Shown: in pieces, positions 8,052 through 16,313 of the stretch
Position numbering within the stretch: position 1 is the stretch's first letter
Layout: each line of letters begins with the position of its first letter
Source of the DNA: UBA2965 sp036526135
GTDB taxonomy: Bacteria > Pseudomonadota > Gammaproteobacteria > Pseudomonadales > Azotimanducaceae
DNA length: 30,858 nt
Reading direction: 5' to 3'
NCBI GenBank assembly: GCA_036526135.1
Contig: DATCZA010000025.1
Coordinates: 1-30,858, forward strand
Made by a program: the position numbers and the translations under genes
Notes under the pieces: model-generated
Told to the model about the DNA's origin: nothing
The model's input: only the letters and a program-made list of their open reading frames with translations
Databases searched by the model: none

Positions 8052-9227
8052 ATGAGCGCGTTCAGAGACGATGTGCGTGGGTGGCTGGAGGAGAACTGCC
8101 CGCCGAGCATGCGCACACCCCTGCCGGCGGACGAGTATCCCGGCGGCGGCCGGCGTGCCGTCTACGGCAATCCGGACACCGGCGTGTGGATGCAGCGGAT
8201 GGCGGAACGGGGCTTCACCGTGCCGCTGTGGCCCACCGAGTACGGCGGGGCGGGGCTCGACGCCGGCGAGAACCAGGTTCTGCAGGAGGAGCTGCGCCGC
8301 ATCAACGCGCGGCCCGCGCTGCTGGGCATGGGCATCAGCATGATCGGGCCCGCGCTGCTCGAGTTCGGCACCGAGGCCCAGAAGCGCGAGCACCTGCCGA
8401 AGATCGCCCGGGGCGAGATCTGGTGGTGCCAGGGCTACAGCGAGCCCAACGCCGGCTCGGACCTGGCCGGCCTGGGAACGTCCGCGGTGGAAGACGGCGA
8501 CGACTACATCGTCAACGGGCAGAAAATCTGGACCTCGGGAGCCGACCGCGCGGACTGGATCTTCTGCCTGGTCCGGACCGATCCGAGCGCGCCCAAGCAC
8601 GAGGGCATTACCTTCATCCTGTTCGATATGGCTTCGCCGGGCGTGACGGTGAAGCCCATCGAGCTGATCAGCGGCTACTCGCCGTTCTGCGAGACCTTCT
8701 TCGACAACGTGCGTGCCTCGCGGCGCAACGTGGTGGGGGAGCCCAACAAGGGCTGGACAGTCGCCAAGCGCCTTTTGCAGTACGAGCGGACCTCAATCGG
8801 CGGGATCGGCGGCTCCAGCCAGAAGGCGGCGACCCTCGAGGAGATTGCCCGGGAGGCGCTGGGCACCGTGGACGGGCGGATTGCCGACGCCGACCTCCGG
8901 GCTGGCATCCTGCGCCATCGCATGAACGACCGGGCCTTCGGCCTGACCATGAAGCGCTCGGTGCAGCAGACGGCGGCCGGTATCGCCCCCGGCGCCGAGT
9001 CCAGCTTCTTCAAGTACTACGGAACCGAGCAGAACAAGGGCCGCTACGAGCTGCTGATGTCCCTGCTCGGCACGCGTGGCCTGGGCTGGAGCGGTCCCGG
9101 GTTCAGCGACGAGGAGCGCGACGCCACGCGCGCGTGGCTCCGGTCGAAGGCCAACTCCATCGAGGGCGGCACCTCGGAGGTGCAGCTGAACGTCATCGCC
9201 AAACGAATCCTCGGCCTGCCCGACTGA
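8052..9227 (+). CDS. Acyl-CoA dehydrogenase
   Basis: This 391-residue FAD flavoenzyme should introduce an alpha,beta double bond into an acyl-CoA and pass electrons to ETF. FAD and substrate motifs are WWCQGYSEPNAGSDLAGL (about residue 125-142) and VNGQKIWTSGADRADWI. The catalytic base is Glu371 in SIEGGTSEVQLN, at the medium-chain dehydrogenase position. The N-terminal helical domain is short (starting MSAFRDDVRGWLEE), as in the FadE-like enzymes of steroid and other branched-substrate pathways. GAGGAAAG precedes the ATG. The stop is one base before the GTG of the MFS gene, so the two form an operon. The substrate is unknown. Confidence 0.93.
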   Translation: MSAFRDDVRGWLEENCPPSMRTPLPADEYPGGGRRAVYGNPDTGVWMQRMAERGFTVPLWPTEYGGAGLDAGENQVLQEELRRINARPALLGMGISMIGPALLEFGTEAQKREHLPKIARGEIWWCQGYSEPNAGSDLAGLGTSAVEDGDDYIVNGQKIWTSGADRADWIFCLVRTDPSAPKHEGITFILFDMASPGVTVKPIELISGYSPFCETFFDNVRASRRNVVGEPNKGWTVAKRLLQYERTSIGGIGGSSQKAATLEEIAREALGTVDGRIADADLRAGILRHRMNDRAFGLTMKRSVQQTAAGIAPGAESSFFKYYGTEQNKGRYELLMSLLGTRGLGWSGPGFSDEERDATRAWLRSKANSIEGGTSEVQLNVIAKRILGLPD

Positions 9228-9228
9228 C

Positions 9229-10437
9229 GTGGCGCTGGGCGACCGCCATTACCGCTGGGTAGTCGTCGGCTACACCCTGGTGATACAGGGGGTCAGCATC
9301 GGGATGCTGGTCTACAGCTTTGCGCTCTTCGCCATTCCCTGGCTCGACCTCTTCGCCGCCCCGCGTCGCGACGTTATGCTCACCGTGGCGATCCTGCAGC
9401 TGGTCAACGGCGCGGTCAGCCCTCTGGCGGGCCGTGCCATGGATCGATACTCCATCCGAACCATCGTGCTGGCGGGCCTGGCGCTGATGCTCGTCGGGCT
9501 CGTCGTGGTTTCCCGGGCTCAGGCCCTGTGGCAGGTCTGGCTCGTCTACGCGACGCTCTTCCCCGTCTCCATGGCCATGATGAGCACGCTGGCTTCCCAG
9601 ACCCTGGTGACTCGCTGGTTCGACTCGCGCCGCGGGGTCGCCATCGGCATATCGGCCACGGGCACCAACGTCGGCGGCATCGTTTTCCCGTTGCTGATTG
9701 CCGGCTGGCTGACGGACTTCGGCTGGCGGGAGACCTTCCTGTGGCTGGCGGTCACCGCTGCGGTGGTCGTGGGTCCCCTGAGCTGGTTCGTGCTCGGGCG
9801 AACGCCGGCCGGACATCATCCGGCCACCCGCACGACCCCGGGCGGTGGCAGCGTCTGGACCACCCGGGCGATTCTTTCAACCCGACGCTTCTGGATTCCC
9901 GGGCTCGCCATCCTGCCGCTGAACCTGGCCTTCGGGGCCGTGCAGTACAACCTGGGGGTGCTCAGCCGCGATCTGGGGCTGGCAACCGGGACGGCGGCGA
10001 ACCTCATCGCCTTGCACGCCGTCTGCATGATCGCCGGCAAGTTTTTCTTCGGCAGCCTGGGCGACCGCATTGATCACCGTTATCTGTTCTGGCTGTCCGC
10101 CGGGCTCATGGTCGCCGCCCTGCTGGTGCTGCAGGGCGAGACGCCCGTGTGGATGCTTGTCACCGGCATCGTCATGATGGGCCTGGCCGGGGGCGGGATC
10201 CTGCCCATGTTCGGCATGGTGTTCGGCGCGCGTTTCGGCGTGGCCGCCTTCGGCCGTGTGATGGGGCTCGTCATGACCACCATGACCATCGGCGCCATGG
10301 GTCCGCTGCTGGCGGGATGGGCATACGACCTCACGGGCAGCTACGACGCGGCTTTTCTGGGCATGGCGCTGCTGCTGCTTCCCGCTGCGGTCGCCATGAT
10401 CTGGCTGCCGCAACCCGGAACCGACACGGCGTCCTGA
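9229..10437 (+). CDS. MFS transporter (monocarboxylate/oxalate-formate-like)
   Basis: This 402-residue membrane protein has about 12 hydrophobic helices. The cytoplasmic loop pattern (SPLAGRAMDRYSIRTIV) is near residue 64-80, and a helix carries RGVAIGISATGTNVGGIVFP, a feature of the oxalate/formate antiporter and monocarboxylate porter groups. Its GTG start lies one base after the stop of the acyl-CoA dehydrogenase, implying coupled translation. It probably carries the acid later handled as a CoA ester, but specificity cannot be read from sequence. Confidence 0.85.
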   Translation: MALGDRHYRWVVVGYTLVIQGVSIGMLVYSFALFAIPWLDLFAAPRRDVMLTVAILQLVNGAVSPLAGRAMDRYSIRTIVLAGLALMLVGLVVVSRAQALWQVWLVYATLFPVSMAMMSTLASQTLVTRWFDSRRGVAIGISATGTNVGGIVFPLLIAGWLTDFGWRETFLWLAVTAAVVVGPLSWFVLGRTPAGHHPATRTTPGGGSVWTTRAILSTRRFWIPGLAILPLNLAFGAVQYNLGVLSRDLGLATGTAANLIALHAVCMIAGKFFFGSLGDRIDHRYLFWLSAGLMVAALLVLQGETPVWMLVTGIVMMGLAGGGILPMFGMVFGARFGVAAFGRVMGLVMTTMTIGAMGPLLAGWAYDLTGSYDAAFLGMALLLLPAAVAMIWLPQPGTDTAS

Positions 10438-10536
10438 CCCGTGCGCATGCATTTCGGCCGGTGCCGGTTGCATGTGAGATCCCCCGCGGTTTAATTTCAG
10501 CGGCCAGGGGCCGTCGAAATTTTTCTTGGGGGAAGC

Positions 10537-11313
10537 ATGATTCGCATCACTTTTCTGCTGCGCAGGAAGCCGGAGCTGTCGGCCGAGGAGTTCTATCGTT
10601 ACTGGCGCGAGGAGCACGGCCCGCTGGTGGCGAGTCACGCAAGCCGGCTGAACACCCTGCGCTACGTCCAGGTCCACACCATCGACGACCCCGCCAATCA
10701 GGCCATGGCCACCGCCCGGGGCGGCATGGAAGCGCCGTACGACGGCGTTGCCGAGATGTGGTGGGAGAGCCGTGCGGCGCTCGTGGCCTCTCTGGAAACC
10801 AAAGGCGGCCGGCGGGCGGGCGCCGAGCTGGTGGAGGACGAGGCGCGTTTCATCGATCTGCCCAACTCGCCCATGTGGCTCGGCCACGAGTACCCCCAGG
10901 TGAACCCGACGCCGGAGAATCTGGTCGCCCGGGAGCGCGACACCCTGGTGAAGCTGTACTTCCCGCTACGACCGGTTCAGGGCCTGGACGAGCGCGACGC
11001 CCAGAGTTACTGGTACAGCAACCACGGGCCCATCATCCGGCGACAGGCCGCCGGTGTCGGCATCCAGCGCTACGTTCAGGTCCACCGGGTGGCGGACGAG
11101 CTGGAGGCCGGGCTGCGCAAAGCCAGGGGTACCCAGGTGGAGGGTTACATGGGCCACGCCGAGCTGTGGTTCGACCGCACCGTGCTCGGCGTTTCCACGC
11201 CGGAGCGGCGGGCGGCCAACGAGCGCGCCATCGCCGACGAGAGCAACTTCATCGACTTCCGGCGCTCGTGCATGTGGCTGGCCAAGGAGCACGTCTTCGT
11301 CGACCGCCGGTGA
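10537..11313 (+). CDS. Tandem EthD-domain protein
   Basis: This 258-residue protein consists of two EthD-like dimeric alpha+beta barrel domains (about 1-125 and 130-255). Both show the same landmarks: an initial hydrophobic strand (IRITFLLRRKP; LVKLYFPLRPV), a helix ending YW..EHGPLV or YW..NHGPII, and the strand RYVQVH. It looks like an internal duplication that folds as a pseudo-dimer. A GGGGGAAGC ribosome site precedes the ATG, and a 99-bp gap separates it from the MFS gene, so it may have its own promoter. EthD proteins cluster with catabolic oxygenases and dehydrogenases, but no reaction is assigned. It is convergent with the next dehydrogenase (16 bp gap). Confidence 0.85.
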   Translation: MIRITFLLRRKPELSAEEFYRYWREEHGPLVASHASRLNTLRYVQVHTIDDPANQAMATARGGMEAPYDGVAEMWWESRAALVASLETKGGRRAGAELVEDEARFIDLPNSPMWLGHEYPQVNPTPENLVARERDTLVKLYFPLRPVQGLDERDAQSYWYSNHGPIIRRQAAGVGIQRYVQVHRVADELEAGLRKARGTQVEGYMGHAELWFDRTVLGVSTPERRAANERAIADESNFIDFRRSCMWLAKEHVFVDRR

Positions 11314-11329
11314 CGGCGACGCGGGTGGC

Positions 11330-12622
11330 TCAGGCGTTGCCCACCTCGTGCTCGATGATGTCCGCGTACTTGGCCAGGGCCGCTTCCTTGCGCCTGATCA
11401 GGTGATATTCCGGGAACAGGTCGTCGGTACCCTGGTACTGCCCGAGCACCTGCTTGGCCACGGTCACCTTGTGAACCTCGGTGGGCCCGTCGGCCAGCCC
11501 CATGTGGAACGAGTCCAGCACGCCGGCAGCAAAGGGCATCTCCGTGGACAGGCCCAGGGAGCCGTGCACCTGCAGCGCGCGGGCATAGACGTCGTGGTAG
11601 ACCTTGGGCATCTGGGCCTTGACGGCTGAGATGTCCGCGCGGACTTCCTTGTAGTTCTTGAGCTTGTCGATCTTCCACGCGGTGCGCAGCACGAACAGGC
11701 GGAACTGCTCGATGTCGATCCAGGAGTCCGCGATCATGGCCTGGACGAGCTGCTTCTGCGCCAGCACTTCCCCCTGGGTTTCCCGCGACAGGGCCCGCTC
11801 GCACATCATGTCGAAAGCGCGGCGCGCCTTGCCCATGGTGCGCATGGCGTGGTGAATGCGGCCGCCGCCGAGCCGCACCTGAGAGACGATGAATCCCTGG
11901 CCCGGCTCCCCGAGCATGTGGTCCCGGGGGATGCGCACGTCGTTGTAGCGGATGTAGGCGTGGGCCCCCTTGGACTCGTAGCCCACGGCCACGTGGCGGA
12001 CGATCTCGATGCCGGCCGTCTCCGTGGGAACGATGAACATGGACATGCGCTGATAGGGGGGTGCCTCCGGGTCGGTCACCGCCATCACGATGAGGAACGA
12101 CGCGTAGCGGGCGTTGGAGGAAAACCACTTCTCCCCGTTGATGACCCACTCGTCACCGATGAGCTCCGCGCGGCAGGTGAACACCTTGGGATCGGCGCCG
12201 CCCTGAGGTTCCGTCATGGAGTAACAGGAGCAGATCTCGTTGTTCAGAAGCGGCTCCAGGTAGCGGTCCTTCTGCTCCGGCGTGCCGTAGTGGGCGAGGA
12301 TCTCCGCGTTGCCCGAGTCCGGCGCCTGGCAGCCGAAGACCACGGGTGCGCATTTGGCCCGGCCGAGGATCTCGTTCATCAGCCCCAGCTTCACCTGGCC
12401 GTAGCCCTGGCCGCCGAGCTCGGGGCCCAGATGGCAGGCCCACAGGCCGCGCTTCTTCACCTCTTCCTGCAGGGGCGGAATGAGCTTGGCCCGGTTGGGG
12501 TCGGAGAAGTCGTTGGGGTGGCCGATGATGAAGTCGAGCGGTTCGATCTCCTCGCGGACGAACTCGTCCATCCAGTCCAGCTCTTTCTGAAACTCGGGCT
12601 CGGTCGAGAAATCCCATGCCAT
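11330..12622 (-). CDS. Acyl-CoA dehydrogenase (ACAD10/11-like)
   Basis: This 430-residue FAD-dependent acyl-CoA dehydrogenase has the motif CSCYSMTEPQGGADPKVF (about residue 130) and VINGEKWFSSNARYASF (about 154-170) for FAD and substrate binding. LGGGRIHHAMRTMGKARRAFD (spanning about 255-275) is typical of the ACAD10/ACAD11 group. At the position of the usual catalytic glutamate it has Asp378 in ADGPTEVHK, as in that group, which acts on long, branched or hydroxylated acyl-CoAs. GGGAGG precedes the ATG at 12622. It is the last minus-strand gene before the convergent EthD gene and is preceded by the ABC permease gene (73 bp gap). Confidence 0.92.
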   Translation of the reverse strand: MAWDFSTEPEFQKELDWMDEFVREEIEPLDFIIGHPNDFSDPNRAKLIPPLQEEVKKRGLWACHLGPELGGQGYGQVKLGLMNEILGRAKCAPVVFGCQAPDSGNAEILAHYGTPEQKDRYLEPLLNNEICSCYSMTEPQGGADPKVFTCRAELIGDEWVINGEKWFSSNARYASFLIVMAVTDPEAPPYQRMSMFIVPTETAGIEIVRHVAVGYESKGAHAYIRYNDVRIPRDHMLGEPGQGFIVSQVRLGGGRIHHAMRTMGKARRAFDMMCERALSRETQGEVLAQKQLVQAMIADSWIDIEQFRLFVLRTAWKIDKLKNYKEVRADISAVKAQMPKVYHDVYARALQVHGSLGLSTEMPFAAGVLDSFHMGLADGPTEVHKVTVAKQVLGQYQGTDDLFPEYHLIRRKEAALAKYADIIEHEVGNA

Positions 12623-12673
12623 GGCGTGCGTCCTCCCTGGTGAAGAAGGCGAGCTTACCAGAGGCGTCTTTGC

Positions 12674-12706
12674 AGGTCGTTCTCCGAGGTCGTCTTCAGA
12701 GGTCGT
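12674..12706. repeat. Three imperfect 13-bp tandem repeats
   Basis: AGGTCGT recurs at 12674, 12687 and 12700, exactly 13 bp apart, with partly conserved spacers (CTCCG / CTTCAG). The repeats straddle the 3' end of the permease gene, so the last copies encode its final residues (NNDL). Probably a small local duplication. Confidence 0.5.
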
Positions 12707-13646
12707 TGTTGCGGTTGCGCAAGTACACGGCGAGCCAGAGAAGCAGGCCGCCCACGACGACCCCCAGCCACATCTGGAAGCTGAAGACCAGCGAGAGCTG
12801 CTCGGCCAGCCCCACGGCGGGCTGGATGATTCCGTCGTCCTCGCTGGCGGCCGCCGGAAGTGCTGCGAACTCCAGATGGGCGCGAACGAAGTCGCTTACC
12901 CCATGGGTGCCGAGCACCATGCGCTCGGCAACGGCCGGCAAGCCGGGCAGGAGCACGGCCCACAGGATCGGCAGCCGGGGCGCCGCCGCGGACACGGCCA
13001 GCAGCCAGGCGTACAGGGGCAGGGCCCAGAAGCCCTGAATCACGTAGCCGACCACGAGCTCCACGGTTCCGGTCAGCAGGCCGGAATGCCACCACAGCCG
13101 CCCCGCGCCGCCGACGTCCTCCACCAGGGTCAGGGTGGAGATGACGATGAGAAGGAAGAGCTGCGCGGCCACGATGCCCGCGATGACGACGACGGGGGCG
13201 ACCCAGACCACGGTGACGAGCTTGCTGAGCACCGTCTCGGCATCGCTCACCGGCATGGATTTCCAGAACAGGACGCTGCGGTCGCGCCGGTCGTCGTGCA
13301 GGGCGGAGATCAGGACGAACACGGCGATCAGGAAGTACACGGCCTTGAACGGCATCGCCACCAGGCTGCGGAACTTGGCGAGGTTCTCCTCGAGCTCGGC
13401 GTCCGACCACCGGTCGAGCTCCATGAACTGCGCGAGCGCAGAGAGGCTCGAGATCTCCACTTCCTCGTGAAAGCTGTGGCTGCCTTCGCTGCCCTCCACG
13501 GAGACGTTGACCCCGCCCACGGTCGACGTCGCCAGGGCCATGAAGGTGATGAGCGCGAGCACGGCCAGGATGGCCACCGGGGACCAGCCGAGGCCCACCT
13601 GATGCTCCTGCCATTCGCGTCTGATCAGGGCAACCATGGTGCTCAT
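12696..13646 (-). CDS. ABC-2 type transporter permease
   Basis: This 316-residue integral membrane protein has about six hydrophobic helices (about 23-41, 101-116, 143-172, 190-207, 209-235 and 290-308) and a large polar loop between the first two. The cytoplasmic motif DRSVLFWKSMPVSD at about 123-136 is characteristic of ABC-2 permeases partnered with YtrA-regulated ATPases. Its ATG overlaps the ATPase stop codon as ATGA, so subunits are made together. It is probably an exporter for a drug, peptide or lipid-like compound, or a cell-envelope stress system. The substrate is unknown. Confidence 0.85.
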   Translation of the reverse strand: MSTMVALIRREWQEHQVGLGWSPVAILAVLALITFMALATSTVGGVNVSVEGSEGSHSFHEEVEISSLSALAQFMELDRWSDAELEENLAKFRSLVAMPFKAVYFLIAVFVLISALHDDRRDRSVLFWKSMPVSDAETVLSKLVTVVWVAPVVVIAGIVAAQLFLLIVISTLTLVEDVGGAGRLWWHSGLLTGTVELVVGYVIQGFWALPLYAWLLAVSAAAPRLPILWAVLLPGLPAVAERMVLGTHGVSDFVRAHLEFAALPAAASEDDGIIQPAVGLAEQLSLVFSFQMWLGVVVGGLLLWLAVYLRNRNNDL

Positions 13647-14497
13647 GCGTTATCTCCCATGATGGCGATGAAGAGCTCGGGAAGAGACGGCGTGCTGACC
13701 TCGCCGTAGCTGCCGAGGGCGTCCCTGTCGGCGCCGCGAAACACGAACTCGGCACCGCTCAAGGTGGTGCGCTCCGCGATGGGCCCGAGGGACCTCACCG
13801 CGCCGGCTTGCGTCGGTTGAGCGACCACCTTGGCGAACTCGTCGTGGATGCTTTCCATCGAGAGGCTCAACAGGCTCCTGCCGTGGTGAATGAACACCAC
13901 GTCCGTGAGGATGTGCTCGATCTCGCGGACCTCGTGGGTGGTGACCAGAATGCTGCGATTGCCGTCGAAGTAGTCGCCCAGCAGCGCGTCGTAGAATTTC
14001 TGCCGGTAGATGATGTCGAGCCCCAGGGTCGGCTCGTCCAGCACGAGCAGCTCGGCGTCGATGGCCAGCACCAGGGCCAGGTGCAGCTGGACGTTCATGC
14101 CCTTGGACAGCCCGTTTATTCGTTTGTCCGGACGGACGTCGGTGGATTCGAGATGGGCTTCCGCTACCTCGCGGCGGAAGCCGGGATGCACGCCAGCTAC
14201 GAAGTCCAGCAGCTGGGAGACGCGCATCCAGCGGGGCAATATGCCCACGTCGGCGATGTAGGCCGTTCGCTGCATCAGCGCTTTCCGGCTGGTCGCCGGG
14301 TTCATGCCGAGTACGTCGAGGGTGCCGGCGTCGAGGTGAGACAGGCCGAGGATGGCTTTCAAGGCGGTGGTCTTGCCGGAGCCGTTGGGGCCGATCAGGC
14401 CGACGATGCGCCCGGCCTCCACGGTGAGGTCGAGGCCGTCCAGGGCGCGCACGTCGCCGAAGGATTTGGCAAGACCGCGGGCGGTGATGAGGCTCAT
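13643..14497 (-). CDS. ABC transporter ATP-binding protein
   Basis: This 284-residue ABC ATPase energises the permease encoded immediately downstream. Walker A is GPNGSGKTT (residues 36-44), the signature is the variant LSKGM (130-134) instead of LSGGQ, Walker B is LLVLDEP (150-156), and the switch histidine is in VTTHEVREI. The variant signature is common in the YtrB/YxlF-type ATPases of exporters. I chose the ATG at 14497 because GGAGG lies just upstream and it overlaps the regulator stop as ATGA; the open frame to 14983 is a spurious extension through the regulator gene. About 80 C-terminal residues lie beyond the nucleotide-binding domain. Confidence 0.92.
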   Translation of the reverse strand: MSLITARGLAKSFGDVRALDGLDLTVEAGRIVGLIGPNGSGKTTALKAILGLSHLDAGTLDVLGMNPATSRKALMQRTAYIADVGILPRWMRVSQLLDFVAGVHPGFRREVAEAHLESTDVRPDKRINGLSKGMNVQLHLALVLAIDAELLVLDEPTLGLDIIYRQKFYDALLGDYFDGNRSILVTTHEVREIEHILTDVVFIHHGRSLLSLSMESIHDEFAKVVAQPTQAGAVRSLGPIAERTTLSGAEFVFRGADRDALGSYGEVSTPSLPELFIAIMGDNA

Positions 14498-14859
14498 TGG
14501 CGGCCCTCCTCGGCAGCGGTGTTCAGGAGCTCGTCCCGGGTCAGGCCCAGCAGGGCGATGCGCTCGACCACCTCGGGCCAATCCTCTTCGAGAAAACGCG
14601 TTCTCTCCTGTTTCAGGGCCTGCTCCCTGGCACCCTCGCAGACGAACATGCCCACGCCGCGGCGTTTTTCTAAAAGGCCCTCGTCCACCAGCATCTGGTA
14701 GGCGCGGGAGACGGTTAGGGGATTGATGCGCTCCTGGCTTGCGACCTGGCGCACCGAGGGGACCGGCTCGCCTTCGAGCAGCGTGCCCAGCATGATCTGC
14801 CGCAGGACCAGGTCCTTCAGCTGAAGATAGATGTGCTCGTTGTCCTTCCAGTCGGGCAC
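14494..14859 (-). CDS. GntR-family transcriptional regulator (YtrA subfamily)
   Basis: This 121-residue regulator has an N-terminal GntR winged helix-turn-helix: IYLQLKDLVLRQIMLGTL, PSVRQVASQERINPLTVSRA as the recognition region, then EKRRGVGMFV as the wing. Only a short helical tail follows. The lack of a large effector domain is typical of YtrA-type repressors, which sit at the head of ABC operons and repress their own operon. The start is GTG at 14859; an in-frame TAG five codons upstream rules out a longer protein. Its stop overlaps the ATPase start. A perfect inverted repeat 26 bp upstream of the GTG is a likely binding site. Confidence 0.9.
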   Translation of the reverse strand: MPDWKDNEHIYLQLKDLVLRQIMLGTLLEGEPVPSVRQVASQERINPLTVSRAYQMLVDEGLLEKRRGVGMFVCEGAREQALKQERTRFLEEDWPEVVERIALLGLTRDELLNTAAEEGRQ

Positions 14860-14885
14860 GGGGCCGTCGCTCTATATGTGCAGTA

Positions 14886-14907
14886 GTGTTATACATAACC
14901 ATAACAC
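14886..14907. promoter_or_regulatory. Likely GntR/YtrA operator (inverted repeat)
   Basis: GTGTTAT (14886-14892) and ATAACAC (14901-14907) are perfect 7-bp inverted arms separated by 8 bp. The site lies 26 bp upstream of the regulator GTG, in an AT-rich pocket within GC-rich DNA where the operon promoter should be. YtrA-type regulators bind GT-rich/AC-rich palindromes of about this size over their own promoters, so autoregulation is expected. Further CATAAC motifs are next to it. Confidence 0.6.
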
Positions 14908-14917
14908 CATAACGATT

Positions 14918-14933
14918 CCGGGGGCAACCCCGG
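14918..14933 (+). other. GNRA-loop hairpin in divergent intergenic region
   Basis: CCGGGG and CCCCGG form a 6-bp stem closed by a GCAA tetraloop, a very stable RNA hairpin if transcribed. Three GGGCCC hexamers follow at 14941, 14959 and 14972 and can pair with each other. The region lies between the GntR operon and the MFS gene starting at 15059. No T-run follows. Function unknown. Confidence 0.4.
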
Positions 14934-15058
14934 CTTATTCGGGCCCCTGCGGCCATCAGGGCCCGGTTTCTGGGCCCGTTCATGGCGTCGAGTTCCGGCG
15001 GCGCCTCCTTTAGAATCGCCCCTTCGCCCAGCCGGGCATATCACTGGACCGCACCGCA

Positions 15059-16291
15059 TTGGCCCGAGGACCCACAACCGTCTCCACCACGTTCCAGGCA
15101 GGATGGCGCAGCCCGCTGATGCTGCTGATGCTGATGTCGGTGGCCATGCCTGTCGCGTTCAACGCCTGGTCTGCCCTGCTCAACAACTTCGTGGTGGAGC
15201 GTGCGGCCTTCACCGGCGTGGAGATCGGCATTCTGCAGAGCCTGCGCGAGGTGCCGGGTTTCCTGGCGTTCACCACCATCTTCGTGCTCCTCGTGGTGCG
15301 CGAGCAGACGTTTGCCGTGCTGTCACTGGCCATGCTGGGGCTCGGCGTCGCGCTTACCGGCTTTCTGCCTTCGGAGTACGGTCTTTATTTCACCACCGTG
15401 GTCATGTCCACCGGCTTTCATTACTTCGAGACGCTCAAGCAGTCCCTTTCCCTGCAGTGGCTGCACCGGGACGAGGCGCCCGGCATGCTGGGACGGCTGC
15501 TTGCCGTGGGGTCGCTCACCTCGCTGGTGACCTACGGCGTGCTATGGGTGTTGCTCGAGCTGTTCCGGCTGGACTACGTCTGGAACTTTCTGATCTCGGG
15601 TGGCGTCTGCGTGGGGCTGGCCGTGGTCATGTGGCTGTGGTTTCCCCACTTCGAGACGAAAACGCCCCAGACGAAGCGCCTGGTGCTGCGGCGCCGCTAC
15701 TGGCTCTACTACGCGCTGACGTTCTTCTCCGGCGCCCGGCGGCAGATCTTCGTGGTCTTCGCGGCGTTTCTGATGGTCGAGAAGTTCGGCTACTCGGCGG
15801 CCCAGGTGACGCTGCTGTTCCTGATCAACTACGCCTTCAACTGGGCGTTCGCCGAGCGCATCGGCCGGCTCATCGGCCGCTTCGGCGAGCGGGCGGCGCT
15901 CACCTTCGAGTACATCGGCCTCATCGGCGTGTTCGTGGGCTACGCCTTCGTGTCGGACCCGTACGTGGCAGCCGGTCTGTACGTGGTGGACCACATGTTC
16001 TTCGCGCTGGCCATCGCCATGAGCACCTACTTCCAGAAGGTGGCCGATCCGGCGGATATTGCCAGCTCCGCCGGGGTGTCCTTCTCCATCAACCACATCG
16101 CCGCGGTGGTGGTGCCGGCCGCTCTGGGCCTGCTCTGGATCCACTCCAACGCCCTGGTCTTTCTCATCGGCGCCGGTTTCGCCGTCTGCTCGCTGCTGCT
16201 CTCCCAGCTGATCCCCGAGCGCCCGGCCCCCGGCAACGAGATCGCCCGGGGCCGGCTGTTTCCGCAGCCGGCCGATTCCGCCGGCCGCTGA
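15059..16291 (+). CDS. MFS transporter, family not identified
   Basis: This membrane protein of about 410 residues has 10-12 hydrophobic segments and resembles the major facilitator superfamily. The usual loop-2 GxxxDRxGRR motif is weak or replaced; visible landmarks are GFHYFETLKQSLSLQWL near residue 120 and RIGRLIGRFGERAALTFEYI near 270. The start is uncertain: the first usable codon is TTG at 15059 with no ribosome site, and a possible -10 box (TAGAAT at 15011-15016) lies upstream. The first internal ATG would remove about 20 residues. It is convergent with the carboxylesterase gene, with only 22 bp between stops. Substrate unknown. Confidence 0.75.
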   Translation: MARGPTTVSTTFQAGWRSPLMLLMLMSVAMPVAFNAWSALLNNFVVERAAFTGVEIGILQSLREVPGFLAFTTIFVLLVVREQTFAVLSLAMLGLGVALTGFLPSEYGLYFTTVVMSTGFHYFETLKQSLSLQWLHRDEAPGMLGRLLAVGSLTSLVTYGVLWVLLELFRLDYVWNFLISGGVCVGLAVVMWLWFPHFETKTPQTKRLVLRRRYWLYYALTFFSGARRQIFVVFAAFLMVEKFGYSAAQVTLLFLINYAFNWAFAERIGRLIGRFGERAALTFEYIGLIGVFVGYAFVSDPYVAAGLYVVDHMFFALAIAMSTYFQKVADPADIASSAGVSFSINHIAAVVVPAALGLLWIHSNALVFLIGAGFAVCSLLLSQLIPERPAPGNEIARGRLFPQPADSAGR

Positions 16292-16313
16292 CGCCGCCTC
16301 CCCTGGAGATCGG

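Noticed and set aside
7911..8600. N-terminal extension of metY to 666 residues
   Set aside because: The extra part is antisense to the acyl-CoA dehydrogenase gene; GGGAGG and the family N-terminus place the start at 7910.
14498..14983. N-terminal extension of the ABC ATPase
   Set aside because: The extra residues read through the GntR gene in the wrong frame; GGAGG and an ATGA overlap mark the start at 14497.
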